This document shows, in pieces, positions 56,849-64,000 of a stretch of 64,000 nt of DNA. The stretch is from positions 1 to 64,000 of the forward strand of contig NZ_FQXV01000010.1 of assembly GCF_900130065.1 (NCBI RefSeq). Direction: 5' to 3'. Source of the DNA: Sporobacter termitidis DSM 10068 (GTDB taxonomy: Bacteria > Bacillota > Clostridia > Oscillospirales > Oscillospiraceae). Each line of letters starts with the position of its first letter. Position 1 is the stretch's first letter. The notes beneath the pieces were generated by a model. The model ran no database searches. It saw nothing but the letters and a program-made list of their open reading frames with translations, and was not told the DNA's origin. Both the position numbers and the translations under genes were made by a program.

Positions 56849-57700
56849 TTACACCCCGCCGTAGGCTGAAAAGCCGCCGTCAACGGGTATGACCACGCCT
56901 GTGACAAAACCGGAGGCTTCCGGGCTCGCCAAATACAGCAGCGTCCCGATCAGCTCATCCCTCTCTCCGAACCGGCCCAGGGGCGTCGCGGAGAGAATCT
57001 TATGCGTACGCGCCGTCGGCGTCCCGTCCTGGTTAAAAAGGAGCGATGCGTTTTGAGCAGTTGAAAAAAAACCCGGCGCGATGGCGTTGACCCTGATGCC
57101 CACCCTGCTGAAATGGACGGCGAGCCATTGCGTAAAATTACTGATTCCAGCCTTGGCCGCGGAATAAGCCGGGATCTTCGTCAGCGGCGTAAAGGCGTTC
57201 ATAGACGAGATATTGATAATGGTACAGCCGCCCCTCCCCAGCATGTCCGCTGCGAACACCTGGGTCGGAATCAGCGTGCCGATGAAATTGAGGTCAAATA
57301 CCGCCCTGACGCTTTCCGTATCAAGATCAAAAAATGAGACGATGTCCGCATTGAGATCACCAGGCGCATAATATTCTTTGGCCGTCGTCGCCCTGGGATC
57401 GTTCCCGCCGGCGCCGTTGATCAGTATATCGCATTTGCCAAGCTCAGAAAGAACCGTATCATGGACGCCGAGAATTGCCGCCTTATCGGTTACGTCGACC
57501 TTATATGCCTTCGCAGCGCCGCCTTGGGCGGCGATCTGCTCGGCCACGACCCTCGCTTTTTCATATGTACGATTCAGCACGGCAACCTTCGCGCCCGACT
57601 GCGCCAAGGCTTCTGCAAACATGCTGCAAAGAACGCCTCCGCCGCCAGTGACGACAGCAACCTTTCCACGCAAATCCACTTCAAAAGGCAATTTTAACAT
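56849..57700 (-). CDS. SDR-type sugar-acid oxidoreductase (mannonate oxidoreductase/UxuB-like)
   Basis: 283 residues. VTGGGGVLCSMFAEAL cofactor motif, NGAGGNDPRATT (characteristic of the SDR mannonate oxidoreductase/fructuronate reductase branch), INISSMNAFTPLTKIPAYSAAKAG with Ser-Tyr-Lys, and PVDGGFSAYGGV. It interconverts a keto-sugar acid and its alcohol with NAD(P)H. Next to a KDG-type kinase, as in hexuronate pathways. Confidence 0.87.
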   Translation of the reverse strand: MLKLPFEVDLRGKVAVVTGGGGVLCSMFAEALAQSGAKVAVLNRTYEKARVVAEQIAAQGGAAKAYKVDVTDKAAILGVHDTVLSELGKCDILINGAGGNDPRATTAKEYYAPGDLNADIVSFFDLDTESVRAVFDLNFIGTLIPTQVFAADMLGRGGCTIINISSMNAFTPLTKIPAYSAAKAGISNFTQWLAVHFSRVGIRVNAIAPGFFSTAQNASLLFNQDGTPTARTHKILSATPLGRFGERDELIGTLLYLASPEASGFVTGVVIPVDGGFSAYGGV

Positions 57701-57715
57701 CTTTATACCTTTCGC

Positions 57716-58729
57716 CTATATCACGGCGTTGACCTTCAAATACCTGTCGGGGTATTCCGAGAGCTCGCGCACCATACCGGGTATCTCTCCGAAGGCGACG
57801 ACCTTGCTCAGTACAGCCTGGGCGTTGACTCTTCCCGTCGTCATCAGTGCGACGGCTTCCGCGAATTCCCCCGCGCTCGTTCTTGAGCCCACGATGTCCA
57901 GTTCTTTTTTTGTGATCATATCCGTGGGCAGCGGCGTCTCGTTTTTCGGCCAGCCCGTTAACGCGATTCTGCCTGCGTAGGAGACCATATACAGCGTGCT
58001 TCTGATGGCCTGATTTGCACCGGAAGCCTCGGCGACCACCTCGGCCATACGTCCGCTCGTGATATCGGAGATTGTTTTCAGCAAGTCCTGGCGCGATGAA
58101 TCAATCGTATAATCGATTCCCAGGCGGCGGGCGAAATCGAGCCGCTCCTGAACGATATCGATAAGGATCGGCATCGCGCCATACGCCAGAGCGCACATGG
58201 CGATCAGAATACCGATCGCTCCGGCCCCGTTGATTGCAATATGCTCGCCGGCTTTGAGCTTTGTTCTGTGAATGGCATGGAGCGCGATCGTCATGGGCTC
58301 CGCCAGCGGTATATGCTCCCACCTCAGGCCGTCCGGGACGGGCACAAGCATATTCGACGGATGTGTTATGTACTCCGCCATACCGCCGTCCACATGGACA
58401 CCGAGCACCTTCAGGTCCTCGCAGCAGTTTGTACGCCCGAGAGAGCACGGATAACAGTGTCCGCAATAGAGATAGGGGTCCAGGATGACCCGGCTGCCGG
58501 GCTTAAGGCCGCGGCTGTTATCCCCGACCTCAACGATTTCTCCGGCGATCTCATGTCCGATAATCCTTGGGTACGTTACCAGATTGTTTGTCCCCCGAAA
58601 AGCTCCGATATCCGAGCCGCAGATACCAGCAGCCCTGACGCGAATCAGCGCCTCTTCCGGTTTCCTGACCGGCATATCGATTTCCGTCAGCCCGATTTCT
58701 CCGGGCGCATACATACAAACCGCTTTCAA
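57716..58729 (-). CDS. Zinc-dependent alcohol dehydrogenase (MDR family)
   Basis: 337 residues. Catalytic zinc motif CGSDIGAF and GHEIAGEIVEVG, structural zinc cysteines CGHCYPCSLGRTNCC, and cofactor motif INGAGAIGILIAMCAL. Resembles sorbitol/galactitol/L-idonate dehydrogenases. Start chosen is TTG 58729, which has GGAGGG about 7 bp upstream; the longer frame has no ribosome binding site. Part of the sugar-acid operon; L-idonate- or gulonate-type oxidation is plausible. Confidence 0.87.
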   Translation of the reverse strand: MKAVCMYAPGEIGLTEIDMPVRKPEEALIRVRAAGICGSDIGAFRGTNNLVTYPRIIGHEIAGEIVEVGDNSRGLKPGSRVILDPYLYCGHCYPCSLGRTNCCEDLKVLGVHVDGGMAEYITHPSNMLVPVPDGLRWEHIPLAEPMTIALHAIHRTKLKAGEHIAINGAGAIGILIAMCALAYGAMPILIDIVQERLDFARRLGIDYTIDSSRQDLLKTISDITSGRMAEVVAEASGANQAIRSTLYMVSYAGRIALTGWPKNETPLPTDMITKKELDIVGSRTSAGEFAEAVALMTTGRVNAQAVLSKVVAFGEIPGMVRELSEYPDRYLKVNAVI

Positions 58730-58743
58730 TACGAACCCTCCGC

Positions 58744-59538
58744 TTATTTCTTTGTGGGTAAACAAAGATCCTTCATAATTTCAAGTGTTTCTAACAGCTG
58801 CGTTTCGATATCGTCGTTAAGCGCTTCAATGCTCACCTCGCCGTCGTAGCCATTTTCGTGGAGCACATTGAAATACACCCGATACTCGTCCATTTTATCA
58901 CGTCTGAGATAGCGCCGGCTACCGCTGGAATCCTGCGCGACGTGAACGAGCCTGACGTATTTCACGGCACGGCGCAGCGGCGCGCCGTCCTCCGCCATCA
59001 TTTGGGCATGGTAGGTGTCGAAGACAAGCTGCAGATTCTCAAGATGCAGGCCTTCGACGACGTTCACAGCTTCATCGGTCGTTGTGATGAAATTGCACTC
59101 CAGCTCGCACACGGCCTCAAGAAGAACCGTGATGCCATACGGGGCGCATGCCCGGCATAAAACCGCGAGGCTTTGCCCGAATTGGAGCATTGCCGTATCG
59201 TACGGATAATCCGGCGGGATGCTGCGGGATTCCGGCGCGCCGACGCCGATATACCGCACGCCGATCGATCCGGCCCGGCCGGCAAGCGCCCTGCTGTATG
59301 CCGCGACAGCCTGTGCGTTATACAACGGTCCGCAGAGTACCAGCCGGGGCTGGCAAAAGCTGTTCAGCGCCCGGCATTTGACCGGACCGGTATCCAGCGT
59401 TTCCCGCAGCCGGTCAAACGCCTGCGCATTCATCTCCATAATGCCGGCGGCAGGCAGGATGATCCTGTCATATCCTCTTTTTACAAGCAGGTCATAGTTT
59501 TCTATTGTTGTACAGCAGCCGAATTTCATCTGGGCCAC
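58744..59538 (-). CDS. Sugar phosphate isomerase/epimerase family (TIM barrel)
   Basis: 264 residues of the xylose-isomerase-like TIM-barrel superfamily (AP endonuclease 2 fold). Metal-ligand positions are visible: E in LLEAVCELECNF, D in LVFDTYHAQM with a following His, H in RLVHVAQDSS and E in GEVSIEAL. Family members include hydroxypyruvate isomerase and D-tagatose/psicose epimerases. Lies 8 bp after the upstream SDR gene. Confidence 0.85.
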   Translation of the reverse strand: MAQMKFGCCTTIENYDLLVKRGYDRIILPAAGIMEMNAQAFDRLRETLDTGPVKCRALNSFCQPRLVLCGPLYNAQAVAAYSRALAGRAGSIGVRYIGVGAPESRSIPPDYPYDTAMLQFGQSLAVLCRACAPYGITVLLEAVCELECNFITTTDEAVNVVEGLHLENLQLVFDTYHAQMMAEDGAPLRRAVKYVRLVHVAQDSSGSRRYLRRDKMDEYRVYFNVLHENGYDGEVSIEALNDDIETQLLETLEIMKDLCLPTKK

Positions 59539-59546
59539 CTTTCCGA

Positions 59547-60323
59547 CTATTGGATTATCGTGATTCCGCCGTCAACGCCGAGAATCTGTCCCGTCACGAA
59601 GGCGGCCGCGTCGCCGGCGAGGTAGACCATGGCGGCGCAAATATCCCTGGGTGTGCAGATGCGGCCAAGCGGGATCCTGTTGATCAGCTTGTTATAAAAC
59701 TCGGGATCATCGAGCTGGAACGCGTTGATCGGCGTGCGGGTAAAGGTCGGCGCGATGGCGTTGCAGGTAATGCCGTATTTTGCCCACTCGCACGCGAGCT
59801 GTTTTGTGTACATGTTGACGGCGCCCTTGCTGGCGCAGTAAGCGATATAGTCCTGCGGCATCCCCAGAATGCTGCGTACGGAGGAAATACTGATAATCCG
59901 GCCGTAGCGCTGCGCGATCATATGTTTTCCGACGGCTTTCGTAACGAGATGCGTCCCCTTGACGTTCAGGTCCATGACCTTGTCCCAGGACGCCTCGTCA
60001 TACTCCTCGGCCTTTTTCAGAATGTTCATGCCGGCGGCATTGATGAGGATGTCCATCCTCCCGAACCTGGCGATAACGGTGTCGACCATCTCGTCAATGC
60101 TCGCCGTATCCAAAATGTCCGTCCTGACGCCCAAGAACTGCCGTCCGGCGTCCCGCGTCTCCTTCTCAAGCTCGGCGACCTTTGCGGGCTCCATGTCGGC
60201 GACGGCGATGTCGGCGCCGTTCTGCATCAGCGCCGCGGATATCTGAAGGCCCAGTCCGCCGGCGCCACCGGCGATCACGGCTTTTTTCCCCTCCAGTGTA
60301 AACATGTTTCGATAATTATCCAT
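59547..60323 (-). CDS. Short-chain dehydrogenase (gluconate 5-dehydrogenase-like)
   Basis: 258 residues. AGGAGGLGLQISAAL cofactor motif, NAAGMN, ISISSVRSILG serine, YIAYCASKGA Tyr-Lys and GVDGGITIIQ at the end. Sequence style is that of gluconate 5-/2-deoxygluconate 3-dehydrogenases. Second gene of the operon, 6 bp from the hydroxyacid dehydrogenase. Confidence 0.88.
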   Translation of the reverse strand: MDNYRNMFTLEGKKAVIAGGAGGLGLQISAALMQNGADIAVADMEPAKVAELEKETRDAGRQFLGVRTDILDTASIDEMVDTVIARFGRMDILINAAGMNILKKAEEYDEASWDKVMDLNVKGTHLVTKAVGKHMIAQRYGRIISISSVRSILGMPQDYIAYCASKGAVNMYTKQLACEWAKYGITCNAIAPTFTRTPINAFQLDDPEFYNKLINRIPLGRICTPRDICAAMVYLAGDAAAFVTGQILGVDGGITIIQ

Positions 60324-60329
60324 AAATGG

Positions 60330-61319
60330 TCAACCTCTCGCTGTTTTGTAATCTGGATTGAGTATATGCGGCGAATCCTTGCCGGCAAAGAAATCGGCGG
60401 CAATATCTATCGCCATTTTGTATATGCTCCAGAGGGACTCCACCGTCTGGCTGGAGACATGGGGCGTCAGAATTATGTTGTCGAGCCCGAGCAGCGGCGA
60501 ATCCAGCGGCAGTGGTTCGGACGCATAGACATCCAGTGCGGCGCCGCCGATCCTGCCGGCCGCCAACACGTCGTACAGCGCCTGCTCGTCTATGATGTTG
60601 CCTCTGGACGTGTTGATGATTACGGACGTCTCCTTCATCCGCGACAGCAGTTTATAATCGGCAAGATGATGCGTCTCCCGAGAGTACGGGACATGCAGCG
60701 TAATCACATCCGATATTTTGAAAAGCTCCTCCAGACTCACCAGCTCGATTTCCTTCCGGCGCATCAGCTCCTCTTTCGCGAACGGGTCGTAGCTGACGAT
60801 TCTGCAGCCGAATCCTTCCAGCAGCTCGGCGACCTTCTGGCCAATGGCGCCGAAACCGACAATACCAACGGTGCTGCCGATCGTTTCGTGGGCGACGTTT
60901 TTCTCCCAAACGCCGGCGTCGACGCATTTTTGATTGATTTTCAGCTTCCGGCGCGCTGCCAGCATCAGCGTGACCGCCATCTCAGCCACGCCAAGTGTGT
61001 TGGCCCCGGTCGTCCGGGCCACGGCGATGCCGCGGCGCGACGCCGCCGGGAGATCCACCTTGTCATACCCGACGCCGAAGCGGACAAGCAGGCCAGTCCG
61101 GCCATTGAGCTGCGAAAATACATCGTCGTCATACGGCTCCACATCGATGATTCCCGCGTCGGCCTCGTTCAGACAGTCAGCGACTTTCTTCCGGTCGTAC
61201 GGCATCTGCGGGGCCCACTTATATTCATAGCCGAGCCCTTCAGCGTATCTGTTGGCCCTTTCATTCAGTTCAACAAAAACGTCTGACATATCCCCGAAAA
61301 ATGAGACGATTCTTTTCAT
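60330..61319 (-). CDS. D-isomer-specific 2-hydroxyacid dehydrogenase
   Basis: 329 residues. NAD motif GSTVGIVGFGAIGQKVAELLEGFG, catalytic Arg in INTSRGNIIDEQAL, Glu in the DVYASEPLPLDSP segment and His in LTPHVSSQTVES. Resembles hydroxypyruvate/2-ketogluconate reductases. First gene of the 14-gene operon, whose promoter faces the GntR regulator. It would reduce a 2-keto acid or oxidise a 2-hydroxy acid of the pathway. Confidence 0.9.
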   Translation of the reverse strand: MKRIVSFFGDMSDVFVELNERANRYAEGLGYEYKWAPQMPYDRKKVADCLNEADAGIIDVEPYDDDVFSQLNGRTGLLVRFGVGYDKVDLPAASRRGIAVARTTGANTLGVAEMAVTLMLAARRKLKINQKCVDAGVWEKNVAHETIGSTVGIVGFGAIGQKVAELLEGFGCRIVSYDPFAKEELMRRKEIELVSLEELFKISDVITLHVPYSRETHHLADYKLLSRMKETSVIINTSRGNIIDEQALYDVLAAGRIGGAALDVYASEPLPLDSPLLGLDNIILTPHVSSQTVESLWSIYKMAIDIAADFFAGKDSPHILNPDYKTARG

Positions 61320-61428
61320 TCAACAGCCTCCCCGTTAACTGGCTCTTTCTTTTTTGGATTAGCGGCTGCCGTTTGTCTGATCGTACTATTTGAGGGTACT
61401 AAGAGGCAAATCCGTCTTCCATGCATGA

Positions 61429-61457
61429 AGTATACAATATGCATTTCAGTTTTTCAA
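61429..61457 (-). promoter_or_regulatory. Promoter of the sugar-acid operon with operator-like overlap
   Basis: Minus strand TTGAAA (61452-61457), 17-bp spacer, TATACT (61429-61434). The -10 overlaps the ATTGTATAC repeat at 61430-61438, consistent with repression. Confidence 0.75.
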
Positions 61458-61545
61458 TTCATACTTTAAATAAACATTTAAAACATTATTGTATAGAATG
61501 CTTATTTGATTTTTTTATTGCATATCTAAAATAATTGTTGTATAC
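61430..61545. promoter_or_regulatory. Three operator-like ATTGTATAC repeats
   Basis: ATTGTATAC at 61430-61438 (minus), ATTGTATAG at 61488-61496 (plus) and GTTGTATAC at 61537-61545 (plus). They overlap both divergent promoters and resemble the short TTGTATACAA-type sites of GntR/FCD regulators. Confidence 0.65.
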
Positions 61546-61546
61546 T
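61518..61546 (+). promoter_or_regulatory. Promoter of the GntR regulator
   Basis: TTGCAT (61518-61523), 17-bp spacer, TATACT (61541-61546); the -10 overlaps the third operator-like repeat, which suggests autoregulation. Confidence 0.7.
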
Positions 61547-61616
61547 ACATCCTATATTGTGTGATATTATGCCTTTTACGGAGGCCGGTTCATGAAATCG
61601 AGGGGAGAGATGCGGC

Positions 61617-62321
61617 ATTAGCTCGAAAAACCAGGACCTGAAAAATCGGGCATACAATATTCTCAAGGAAAAGCTGGTCAACTGCGAATATGAACCCGGC
61701 TCCCTGCTCAACGAGGCCCAGCTGGCCGCTGATCTTGGATACAGCCGGACCCCGGTCAGAGAGGCTCTCAACAGGATTGAGAACGAAGGCTTCATCCGTA
61801 TATTGCCGAAAAAAGGTATTTACGTAACTGACGTATCCCTCAACGACGTTGTTCAGATCTTTCAAACGCGTCTGGAAATCGAACCGGTTGCGCTGAGACT
61901 GGCCGCGCCGTATCTTCCCGAGAAAGAGCTTCTATACTTCAAAGAGAGCTTTAACCGTGACGAAGCGGATTTTCACTGCGGGTTCCGACTGGATACCGCC
62001 ATGCACCTTTTCATCATTGAGCATTGCGGCAACAGGTTCATCATCGACATGATGCATCAGGTCTTTGATCAAAACACCAGGGTCATCATTTCAAGCAAGC
62101 AGAACAAAACAAAGATCCATGACGCCAGAAAGGAGCATCTGGAAATAATCAACTTATTGATGGACAACAGCGTTGAGAAGGCGCAGACGGCGATGTACGC
62201 ACACGTTGAAAACTGCAAAAGAGCGGCTTTGGATTATTTTTATAATCTGCAGGCCTTTTCTTCTCAGCCGGCGCCGACTTACAAGACACAGCTTAAAATG
62301 AGCTACAATGATGCCAAATAA
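61617..62321 (+). CDS. GntR/FCD-family transcriptional regulator (unusual start)
   Basis: 234 residues if begun at ATT 61617. The winged HTH is complete (LKNRAYNILKEKL...EPGSLLNEAQLAADLGYSRTPVREALNRIENEGFIRILPKKGIYVTD) and is followed by an FCD effector domain (about 75-215; RLEIEPVALRLAA, HEHLEII-type HARKEHLEII). No ATG, GTG or TTG precedes the HTH in this frame after an in-frame TGA; ATT 61617 has GGGGAGAG 7-12 bp upstream. A nearby ATG (61592) with an excellent GGAGG site reads only nine codons in another frame before TAG, so a +1 frameshift or a one-base indel is an alternative. Likely repressor of the divergent sugar-acid operon and itself. Confidence 0.8.
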   Translation: MSSKNQDLKNRAYNILKEKLVNCEYEPGSLLNEAQLAADLGYSRTPVREALNRIENEGFIRILPKKGIYVTDVSLNDVVQIFQTRLEIEPVALRLAAPYLPEKELLYFKESFNRDEADFHCGFRLDTAMHLFIIEHCGNRFIIDMMHQVFDQNTRVIISSKQNKTKIHDARKEHLEIINLLMDNSVEKAQTAMYAHVENCKRAALDYFYNLQAFSSQPAPTYKTQLKMSYNDAK

Positions 62322-62365
62322 CAGCCGCCCTTGAATACTTTTCCAGACCTAAACCAAAATCGAAG

Positions 62366-62402
62366 AGTCCACACAACCAGCTATGGTAGTGTGGACTTTT
62401 TA
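62366..62402 (+). terminator. Terminator of the GntR regulator
   Basis: Perfect 9-bp stem (62366-62374, 62389-62397) followed by TTTT. Confidence 0.88.
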
Positions 62403-62670
62403 TATTAGGCTCAACAAAGAATTGCTGGTATTAAGCCTTATCATTTTTGTCGATCAAAACCCTATGAGAGCCCCGATTTCTCCCGACATCGCAAACAGTT
62501 ATGGTTTAATTATGTAGATCATGACCGCGTAGAATAATTGGCTTGTTGATATGATGATTTGGACTGGCATGAGGGGATTGGCGAACCCATGGCCGAGTAA
62601 ACGCCGATACAAAAAAGCGAAAAAATCAGCGGTTACTCACAAATACTACATTTTAGCAGAAATCGAAAGC
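62403..62670. other. Non-coding spacer
   Basis: No gene or clear signal recognised. It separates the GntR terminator from the tRNA scar and could be decayed sequence. Confidence 0.4.
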
Positions 62671-62675
62671 AGAAA

Positions 62676-62707
62676 ACCTCACAGCTGTTGCGGCTGAGAG
62701 GTCTTTT
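62676..62707. terminator. Terminator-like hairpin after the esterase gene
   Basis: 10-bp stem with one mismatch (62676-62685, 62693-62702), flanked by AAAA and TTTT, just beyond the tRNA-derived segment on the minus strand. Confidence 0.65.
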
Positions 62708-62710
62708 CTA

Positions 62711-62755
62711 GTGACCCGCCGGAGATTCGAACTTTGGGCGCCCTGATTAAAAGGT
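62711..62755 (-). pseudogene. tRNA-Lys(UUU) 3'-half remnant, probable att site
   Basis: On the minus strand the sequence matches a tRNA-Lys from the anticodon loop (CTTTTAA) through TCAG, the variable loop, a TTCGAAT T-loop and the acceptor end GGCGGGTCAC. The 5' half is missing: the bases before the loop do not pair with TCAG. Two of six T-stem pairs are broken. A fragment that begins at the anticodon loop is typical of tyrosine-integrase attachment sites. The esterase stop codon TAA lies inside it. Confidence 0.72.
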
Positions 62756-63484
62756 CTGTTGAAAGGCTGTGCGACTCCGCAGCAAGGTCCATTGGAGCCC
62801 CTTTTCAAACCGCAGCCTGAGATTGTCCATATGGCCGCCGTCGTCCCAGATTATGGGCACATTATGGGGGATTTGTTTTTCCAATATGAGGTGCGCCCGC
62901 CGCAGGCACTTCAATGAATGGCGTAAAGGCGGCGGGTCACCGGCGCCTTCCCCGCGCCCCGAAAGGAACAGCACGCGGGTATCGGCATTACGCGGAATAC
63001 TGCTCTGCATGAAAGAAACAAAACCCGGATACCACAGGGAGCCGGATATGCTGACTGCACAGCCGAAGCAGTCCTGCCTGTATATCGCATATAGTGAGAT
63101 CAGTCCGCCCAGCGACACGCCGATCAGCGCGGTGTCCAGAGGTCCGGGCAACGTTCGGTAGCCGGCGTCGATATGGGGTTTAAGGCCGTTCGCCAGAAAC
63201 TGAAGATATTGGTCCCCCAGCCCGCCAAAGGCCGGCGCGCCGTCCATAACCGCCGGCGCGGGCCACGGCGTATAGTCATCGCCGCGATTTTGCGGGACCA
63301 CGCCCACAATGATATGCTCAGGAAGACCTGCTGCATCTGTGTTAAGCAGTTCCTCCAGGATGGGGAAAAGCCGGTCTCCGTCCTGCACATATACGACGGG
63401 ATAATGCTTGTCTCCGTACATGTATGATGCGGGGAGACATACATAATATTCCCTGTTTTCATAGATGCTCCTATGAACTGTCAT
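62747..63484 (-). CDS. Alpha/beta-hydrolase esterase (enterochelin esterase/EstD-like)
   Basis: 245 residues. Opens with a short beta stretch, then KHYPVVYVQDGDRLF, the nucleophile elbow GVSLGGLISL (Ser of GVSLGG), a later DGG/GH motif (WDDGGHMDNLR) giving the His. Similar proteins hydrolyse siderophore or carbohydrate esters. Start ATG 63484 has GGAGGGGG about 10 bp upstream. The last codons and stop lie inside the tRNA-Lys remnant, so the 3' end may have been set by an integration event. The neighbouring Fur-type gene would fit an iron/siderophore context but the evidence is thin. Confidence 0.83.
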   Translation of the reverse strand: MTVHRSIYENREYYVCLPASYMYGDKHYPVVYVQDGDRLFPILEELLNTDAAGLPEHIIVGVVPQNRGDDYTPWPAPAVMDGAPAFGGLGDQYLQFLANGLKPHIDAGYRTLPGPLDTALIGVSLGGLISLYAIYRQDCFGCAVSISGSLWYPGFVSFMQSSIPRNADTRVLFLSGRGEGAGDPPPLRHSLKCLRRAHLILEKQIPHNVPIIWDDGGHMDNLRLRFEKGLQWTLLRSRTAFQQTF

Positions 63485-63630
63485 ATCCAAGCATCCCCCT
63501 CCTTTCGTCCGATAAATGTCCTCTTCAAAACGCAGCATACGCTTGCTATTTTAGCAAACCACACCGCCATAAGGAATGAATATAATTACAATTTACATGG
63601 ACTTTTGCCCCAAACGGTTCAGGCTGTCTA

Positions 63631-63659
63631 TTGAAAAATATGCAAAATACCATTATACT
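63631..63659 (+). promoter_or_regulatory. Promoter of the Fur-family gene
   Basis: TTGAAA (63631-63636), 17-bp spacer, TATACT (63654-63659), 60 bp ahead of the start codon. Confidence 0.7.
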
Positions 63660-63718
63660 GAAATTGCGTTTCAACAAGCACCTTATGAGAGCCGGATTGC
63701 CTAAATGGAGGAATCGGG

Positions 63719-64000
63719 ATGGAAGTAACGTTGGCAGCGGCGGATTTGAAACAGATATTCCACGAGCATGGATATCGGTATACGCAGCAGCGCCAGAAGA
63801 TGGCGGACTTTCTTTGGCAGCACAGGGATAAGCACATCACGACCAACGAAGCCTATGCGCTTTTGAAAGAATCCGAACCGGATATCGGCAAAGCGACAGT
63901 ACACCGCATGTATCATGTGCTGATGGAATTGGGCTTTGTCCGCCGGTTGGACGTGGGCGACGGGCTGTTCCGGTACGAAATCTGCAGCCAGAACAGCGGG
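63719..64000 (+). CDS. Fur-family metalloregulator, N-terminal part
   Basis: Runs off the right edge; 94 codons are present. Start ATG 63719 with TGGAGG 7 bp upstream. The winged-helix pattern of Fur/PerR/Zur is clear: YRYTQQRQKMADFLWQHRDKHITTNEAYALLKESEPDIGKATVHRMYHVLMELGFVRRL followed by GDGLFRYE. The usual TVYR of the recognition helix reads TVHR. The metal-binding C-terminal domain is outside the window, so Fur, Zur or PerR cannot be told apart. Confidence 0.88.
   Translation, partial: MEVTLAAADLKQIFHEHGYRYTQQRQKMADFLWQHRDKHITTNEAYALLKESEPDIGKATVHRMYHVLMELGFVRRLDVGDGLFRYEICSQNSG

Noticed and set aside
59505-61286. 593-codon open frame antisense to the hydroxyacid dehydrogenase and SDR
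   Set aside because: Shadow frame; both minus-strand genes have complete family motifs.

Overview
The window looks like a chromosomal stretch of a strictly anaerobic, Gram-positive-type bacterium, most likely a Clostridia member (possibly Oscillospirales; the rank is a guess). Support seen directly: AGGAGG-type ribosome binding sites, many intrinsic terminators, S-layer homology domains, a sortase next to an LPXTG protein, a c-di-GMP-I riboswitch, and the C-terminus of a corrinoid activation protein. Coding DNA is GC-rich and promoter regions are AT-rich.

Region by region. (1) 1-3850, plus strand: end of an ASKHA corrinoid-activation protein, then a nitrogenase-like pair, a NifH-NifD fusion and a separate NifK-like subunit. 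(2) 3979-19500, minus strand, plus 20890-21768, plus strand: a cobalamin-controlled surface locus. One cobalamin riboswitch precedes a MoxR ATPase / DUF58 / transglutaminase-fold operon. A near-identical duplicate of that riboswitch precedes a 2976-residue GLUG-repeat surface protein and an SLH-anchored alpha/alpha-toroid protein. A third, divergent cobalamin riboswitch precedes a secreted DUF4430 protein. Toroid and DUF4430 domains are the two halves of animal intrinsic factor/transcobalamin, so the locus reads as a split, surface-displayed vitamin B12 capture system. (3) 22338-29739: an XRE-TPR regulator, a CAP-domain secreted protein behind a c-di-GMP-I riboswitch, a sortase, and a divergent 1506-residue LPQTG adhesin.

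(4) 29974-45000, minus strand: a catabolic block comprising an AraC-type regulator with a degenerate receiver, an SDR, a ribose-type ABC transporter (ATPase, permease, lipoprotein), then a zinc alcohol dehydrogenase, a complete 2-oxoacid/acetoin dehydrogenase complex (E3, E1 alpha, E1 beta, E2), a VOC protein, a lipoate ligase and an MBL hydrolase. A similar ~70-bp sequence lies upstream of both transcription units, suggesting co-regulation. (5) 46362-61319, minus strand: a 14-gene sugar-acid operon (2-hydroxyacid dehydrogenase, three redox enzymes of SDR/MDR type, isomerase, KDG-type kinase, 6-phosphogluconate dehydrogenase, LarA-family nickel-pincer epimerase, isocitrate-lyase-family enzyme, Dpp-type ABC transporter), facing a GntR/FCD regulator with matching operator-like repeats over both promoters. 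(6) 62711-62755: a tRNA-Lys 3'-half scar typical of an integrase attachment site, at the end of an esterase gene, followed by the start of a Fur-family gene.

All functional statements rest on reading motifs and gene context by eye; no database search was possible.
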